This document shows, in pieces, positions 61,073 to 64,000 of a stretch of 64,000 nucleotides of DNA. The stretch spans positions 62,001 to 126,000 of the forward strand of contig DASQDI010000040.1 of NCBI GenBank assembly GCA_035634255.1, written 5' to 3'. This DNA is from DATLMR01 sp035634255 (GTDB lineage Bacteria > Acidobacteriota > Blastocatellia > UBA7656). A program made the position numbers and the translations under genes. The notes under the pieces are model-generated. The model searched no databases. It was not told the origin of the DNA and saw only the letters and a list, made by a program, of their open reading frames with translations. Position 1 is the first letter of the stretch; each line of letters opens with the position of its first letter.

Positions 61073-62110
61073 CTACTCTTTGAGCGTGTACGCGAGCAAC
61101 ACCGGGGCGATTGCCGGCAAGGGGAGCATCGCGTTTGCGCACCCTCTCTCGATCACCGACCTGGGCATCCCGAAGACTACCGCCGACTCGTTCGACTCCG
61201 CCAGCACGTGCCCGCCCGCCTTGCGGATGACCTCCGCGCCTTCCGCCCCATCCTCGCCCATCCCGGTGAGCACGACCCCGAGCACTCGGTTGCCGCAGGC
61301 CGCCGAGGCCGAGGCGAAGAGGGCGTCGGCCGAAGGCGCATGCAGGGACGTGGGCGACGCGGCGGAGATCGAAAGGACGAGGCGGCCTTCCTCGCGCAGG
61401 ACGACTGTCTGCGACCCGGCCGGCGCGACGTAAATGTGCCTCGGTTCAATCGCCTCCCCGTCCCTCGCCTCCCCGACCTTATAATGGGTGATCGAGTTGA
61501 GCCTCTCGGCGAACGGCGCCGTGAACCCCGCGGGCATGTGCTGGGCGATGATTATGGGGGCCGACAAGCCTTTGGGCAATTCGGCGACCAGTTTTTGAAT
61601 CGCCCCCGGCCCGCCCGTCGAGGCGGCGATGCAGATGAGCTCCACCTCCGCCCCGCGGGCCTCCCGCTCGGCGGCGATGATGCCGGCGCGCACGTCCGCG
61701 CTCGCGATCACGGAAGACGGTTTCGCGTTCACGGCCTCCTCGACCCTCTGGATGATCTGGTCCTCAAGGTTCGACGTGGACTGCGAGGCTCGCGGCGTCG
61801 GCTTCAGCAGGAAATCGACCGCCCCGAGCTCTATGGCCTTGAAGACCCGCTCCCTGTCGCTGAAAGAGCTACAGACGACGATGGGGAGGGGGTGATTCAC
61901 CATCGCCCAGCGCAGCACCCCGAACCCATCCATGCCCGGCATCAGCAGGTCGAGCAGTACGATGTCGGGGCTCAGCACGGATATCTGCTTGATGGCCTCG
62001 ACCCCGTCATCGGCGAGGCCCGCCACCGCGAGCCTCTCGGAGCGCGCGAATATCTTCGAGAAGCGGAGCCGATAATAGGGGGAATCATCAACAATGAGCA
62101 GACGGTGCAC
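61073..62110 (-). CDS. cheB: chemotaxis protein-glutamate methylesterase CheB (345 aa)
   Basis: The GTG at 62110 is chosen because GAGG lies five bases before it and HRLLIVDDSPYYR begins the receiver domain at once. The phosphoacceptor Asp is in PDIVLLDLLMPGMDG, and the lysine in FLLKPTPRASQ. The esterase domain has the triad residues in IAASTGGPGAIQ (Ser), IIIAQHMPAGFTAPF (His) and LTGMGEDGAEG (Asp). It removes methyl groups from chemoreceptors. It is the last of the che genes, 72 bases after cheR. Confidence 0.94.
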   Translation of the reverse strand: MHRLLIVDDSPYYRLRFSKIFARSERLAVAGLADDGVEAIKQISVLSPDIVLLDLLMPGMDGFGVLRWAMVNHPLPIVVCSSFSDRERVFKAIELGAVDFLLKPTPRASQSTSNLEDQIIQRVEEAVNAKPSSVIASADVRAGIIAAEREARGAEVELICIAASTGGPGAIQKLVAELPKGLSAPIIIAQHMPAGFTAPFAERLNSITHYKVGEARDGEAIEPRHIYVAPAGSQTVVLREEGRLVLSISAASPTSLHAPSADALFASASAACGNRVLGVVLTGMGEDGAEGAEVIRKAGGHVLAESNESAVVFGMPRSVIERGCANAMLPLPAIAPVLLAYTLKE

Positions 62111-62182
62111 GAAAACCTCGATTCTCCGAACCCAATAATCCAAAAAATATCGGTATGAATTCAAGCTCTTCAGGGTGCAAGC

Positions 62183-63046
62183 TCACTTCCGATAGATAAG
62201 CTCGTGGCCTATCTGCACGGGCTTGAAGCCGGTCCCGTATGGCAGAAGGGACTCGGCATGCCCGAGCAGCAGGAACCCGCCCGGCGCGAGCAGGGAGTGG
62301 AACGACCTCACGGTCTCGCGGCTCGATTCGTCGTCGAAATACATAAGTACGTTGCGGCAGAAGATCACGTCGAACCCGGAGCCTGCGGGCTCGCGGGCAA
62401 GGTCCAGCTGGCGGTTCAGCTCGATCAGGTTGAACTGCTCGAACGTGACGGAATCGCGGATGGAATCGCAAACGCTCCACATCCCCCGCCTCGACTCGCA
62501 AAAGTACCTCCCCTTGTACCTGTCGTCGGTCGTGCGGAAGCTCGAAGGGCCATAAAGCCCGAGCCTGCCGACCTCGATGACCCGCCGGCTCAGGTCGCTT
62601 GCGAGCACGCGCCCCCGGTCCAGCAGCCCCCCTTCGGCCAGAAGCATAGCGATTGTGTAGGCCTCCTCCCCCGTCGAGCAGCCCGCGCTCCATATGTTGA
62701 TCGGCCTCCCTAGCTTCGCGAGCTCGGGCAGGACGTGACCCGCGAATGCCTTGAGCTGCCGCCCCTCTCTGAAGAAATACGTCTCGTGGATCGCCACCGC
62801 GTCGAGCATCAACTCCATCTCCTGCTCGTCCAGGTTTCGCTCGTAGTCATAGAAGGAGGTGACCCCGCGGAACCGCAGGCGCGGCGCGAGCCTCCTCTCA
62901 AGGACGAAGCGGGAGTTGTCGTCGGTCGGGACGAAGATGCCGCTCGACATCGTGATCCGCCGCCGCAGGCTTTCGAACGTCTGTTCGTCCAGAGACGGCC
63001 CGGCCGCCCTCTGCCCCTTGCCCGATGTTATTCTCGCATCCTTCAT
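62183..63046 (-). CDS. cheR: chemotaxis protein methyltransferase CheR (287 aa)
   Basis: An N-terminal helical domain (about 18-85) precedes the SAM-binding domain. IHETYFFREGRQLKAF, NIWSAGCSTGEEAYTIAMLL, VLASDLSRRVIEVGRLGLYG and DVIFCRNVLMYFDDE are the CheR motifs in the right order. It methylates glutamates of chemoreceptors. Its place between cheW and cheB fits the usual operon. Confidence 0.95.
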   Translation of the reverse strand: MKDARITSGKGQRAAGPSLDEQTFESLRRRITMSSGIFVPTDDNSRFVLERRLAPRLRFRGVTSFYDYERNLDEQEMELMLDAVAIHETYFFREGRQLKAFAGHVLPELAKLGRPINIWSAGCSTGEEAYTIAMLLAEGGLLDRGRVLASDLSRRVIEVGRLGLYGPSSFRTTDDRYKGRYFCESRRGMWSVCDSIRDSVTFEQFNLIELNRQLDLAREPAGSGFDVIFCRNVLMYFDDESSRETVRSFHSLLAPGGFLLLGHAESLLPYGTGFKPVQIGHELIYRK

Positions 63047-63085
63047 TTCAGCACAGTAGAACCAAACCTGAGGGCGACGACCCGC

Positions 63086-63607
63086 TCAAAGCTCCGCCAG
63101 CCGGGAGGTGTCGATTATAGGAACTTCTCTCCCCTCGCTCCTGAAGTAATTCTGCGAGGGCCACGACTCCGCGAGGGCCGCGCCCTGCGAGTTCTGATCG
63201 CGCTTGCCGGCGGGCCGGACCTGCCGGGGGGTCAGAGACAGAACGCCCTCCACTCGGTCGGCCAGCAGCCCGAGCTGAGCGTCCCCCTTCAGCAGGATCA
63301 AACGGCGGCGGCCCTCGCGCTGGGCCGCGCCCAGGCTCAGGTCCATCACGACCGTTATCTTCCCGCGCACGCTCGTCACGCCGACGACCCCGTCGGGCGG
63401 GCTCGGGAGGGGGGAAGTCCTGGGACAGTCAACGACCCCTTCCGTGCCCTCCACCCCGATGGCGTAAGTCCCCCCGCCGATGCCGAAGACGAGCACGGAG
63501 ACGCGCGCGTCCTTGCCCTCGTCCTTCTCGGAATCGGGCAACCCCAGATGGATCGCCTTCAACCCTTCGAGGAAGCTCGTGCCTGACTTCTTGTTACCGC
63601 CCGCCAT
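63086..63607 (-). CDS. cheW: CheW-like coupling protein (173 aa)
   Basis: The CheW fold is seen in VLVFGIGGGTYAIGVEGTEG, VVGVTSVRGKITVVMDLSLG and LLADRVEGVLSLTPRQV. About 30 polar residues precede the domain. After the usual core there is a tail of about 45 residues (SWPSQNYFRSEGREVPIIDT). CheW links receptors to CheA. It is located 35 bases after the cheA stop. Confidence 0.9.
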   Translation of the reverse strand: MAGGNKKSGTSFLEGLKAIHLGLPDSEKDEGKDARVSVLVFGIGGGTYAIGVEGTEGVVDCPRTSPLPSPPDGVVGVTSVRGKITVVMDLSLGAAQREGRRRLILLKGDAQLGLLADRVEGVLSLTPRQVRPAGKRDQNSQGAALAESWPSQNYFRSEGREVPIIDTSRLAEL

Positions 63608-63642
63608 CTGTTACCTCTCGGGAGTGACATCGGACTAATAAA

Positions 63643-64000
63643 TTACATTCTCAGGCTTCGGATGAGCAACAGGCTCGGCAGGTCGAGCACCAGGGCCACG
63701 TCCCCGCCCTCAAGGTCCACCGCGCCGACGACGCCCTTGAACCTGGGGCCGAGCGAGCCGAGCGATTTGACGATTATCTCCCTCTGCTCGTCGAACTGCT
63801 CGACGGCGACGGCGACGTGCCTCTCGCCCGAGCGCGTGATCAGGACCGGGACACGGTTGACCGCCGAGCCGGCGCCGGCGGGGGGGGGGGCGGCCGCCCT
63901 CGCGGGCGCTTCGTCCGAAGGGTCGAAGACGCGCGCGCCGCCCAGCCCCAGCAGGTACCGGAGCTCGATGAGCGGGATGTTCGAGTCGCGGTATTCGATG
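63643..64000 (-). CDS. cheA: CheA C-terminal end (CheW-like regulatory domain), cut by window edge
   Basis: The open frame runs from the window edge to a TAA at 63643-63645, 118 residues. IEYRDSNIPLIELRYLLGLG is the typical start of the second half of the P5/CheW-like domain of CheA, and VAVEQFDEQREIIVKSLGSL and GAVDLEGGDVALVLDLPSLL complete it. The coding strand has an uninterrupted run of eleven C (G on the plus strand at 63880-63890) in a Pro/Ala-rich loop. The kinase core lies outside the window. Confidence 0.88.
   Translation of the reverse strand, partial: IEYRDSNIPLIELRYLLGLGGARVFDPSDEAPARAAAPPPAGAGSAVNRVPVLITRSGERHVAVAVEQFDEQREIIVKSLGSLGPRFKGVVGAVDLEGGDVALVLDLPSLLLIRSLRM

Overview
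The window looks like a chromosomal segment of a GC-rich, Gram-negative-type soil or aquatic bacterium, most likely an Acidobacteriota member of the Blastocatellia kind. The pointers are a duplicated MacB/FtsX-type permease of the acidobacterial orphan class (22690-25098), the futalosine menaquinone enzyme MqnC, a conserved tRNA-Ser / SRP RNA / dnaX / ybaB / recR block and a chemotaxis operon. The taxonomic call is inference, because no rRNA is present. I found no insertion sequence, integrase, phage or CRISPR array.

Region 1 (1-22005, all minus strand, so transcribed from right to left) is one long cell-surface glycan/lipid cluster. It starts with an APS kinase (cysC) and runs through five paralogous alkaline-phosphatase-superfamily phosphodiesterases, a YfhO-type membrane protein, a Wzx-like flippase, a GT2 polyprenyl-phosphate glycosyltransferase, a UPF0104/LPG-synthase-type membrane protein, four multi-pass GT-C-like proteins in two paralogous pairs, and a GT9 heptosyltransferase-like gene cut by the window edge. 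Several genes overlap by ATGA. Three of the five phosphodiesterases and the unrelated APS kinase end in the same short acidic-helix plus L-G-Y tail. I regard this as the strongest candidate for an undescribed system: a lipid-linked or glycan modification pathway whose soluble enzymes may be gathered by a shared C-terminal tag.

Region 2 (22006-27557) holds a divergent regulatory gap, the duplicated permease, and a minus-strand unit made of a thioredoxin-like/six-bladed-propeller protein followed by two tiny overlapping genes, one encoding a secreted six-cysteine peptide. Region 3 (27558-36743) is amino-acid transport: two APC permeases (+) convergent with a complete branched-chain-type ABC system livJ-H-M-G-F (-), with a strong hairpin after livJ.

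Region 4 (36917-46246) is mixed housekeeping: a purple-acid-phosphatase-like enzyme, tRNA-Leu(CAA), zinc-ribbon proteins, an aromatic amino-acid decarboxylase, mqnC, a phospholipase-D-type protein, a DUF2752 protein, an alpha/beta-hydrolase pseudoenzyme and tadA, whose end overlaps tRNA-Ser(CGA). Region 5 (46357-49647) is tRNA-Ser(GGA), SRP RNA, dnaX, ybaB and recR. Region 6 (49690-59965) has a decayed TPR gene, a WbaP-like sugar-phosphate transferase with a toroid-type partner, a DsbD-N-like secreted protein, a large dynamin-like GTPase in less GC-rich DNA, and two NAD-dependent sugar-type oxidoreductases, one of them fused to a zinc alcohol-dehydrogenase domain. Region 7 (60031-64000) is an unusual zinc-ribbon protein with four helix-turn-helix-like repeats, then cheB, cheR, cheW and the 3' end of cheA.

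Starts were moved inward from the longest reading frame where ribosome-binding sites, overlaps or RNA genes demanded it.
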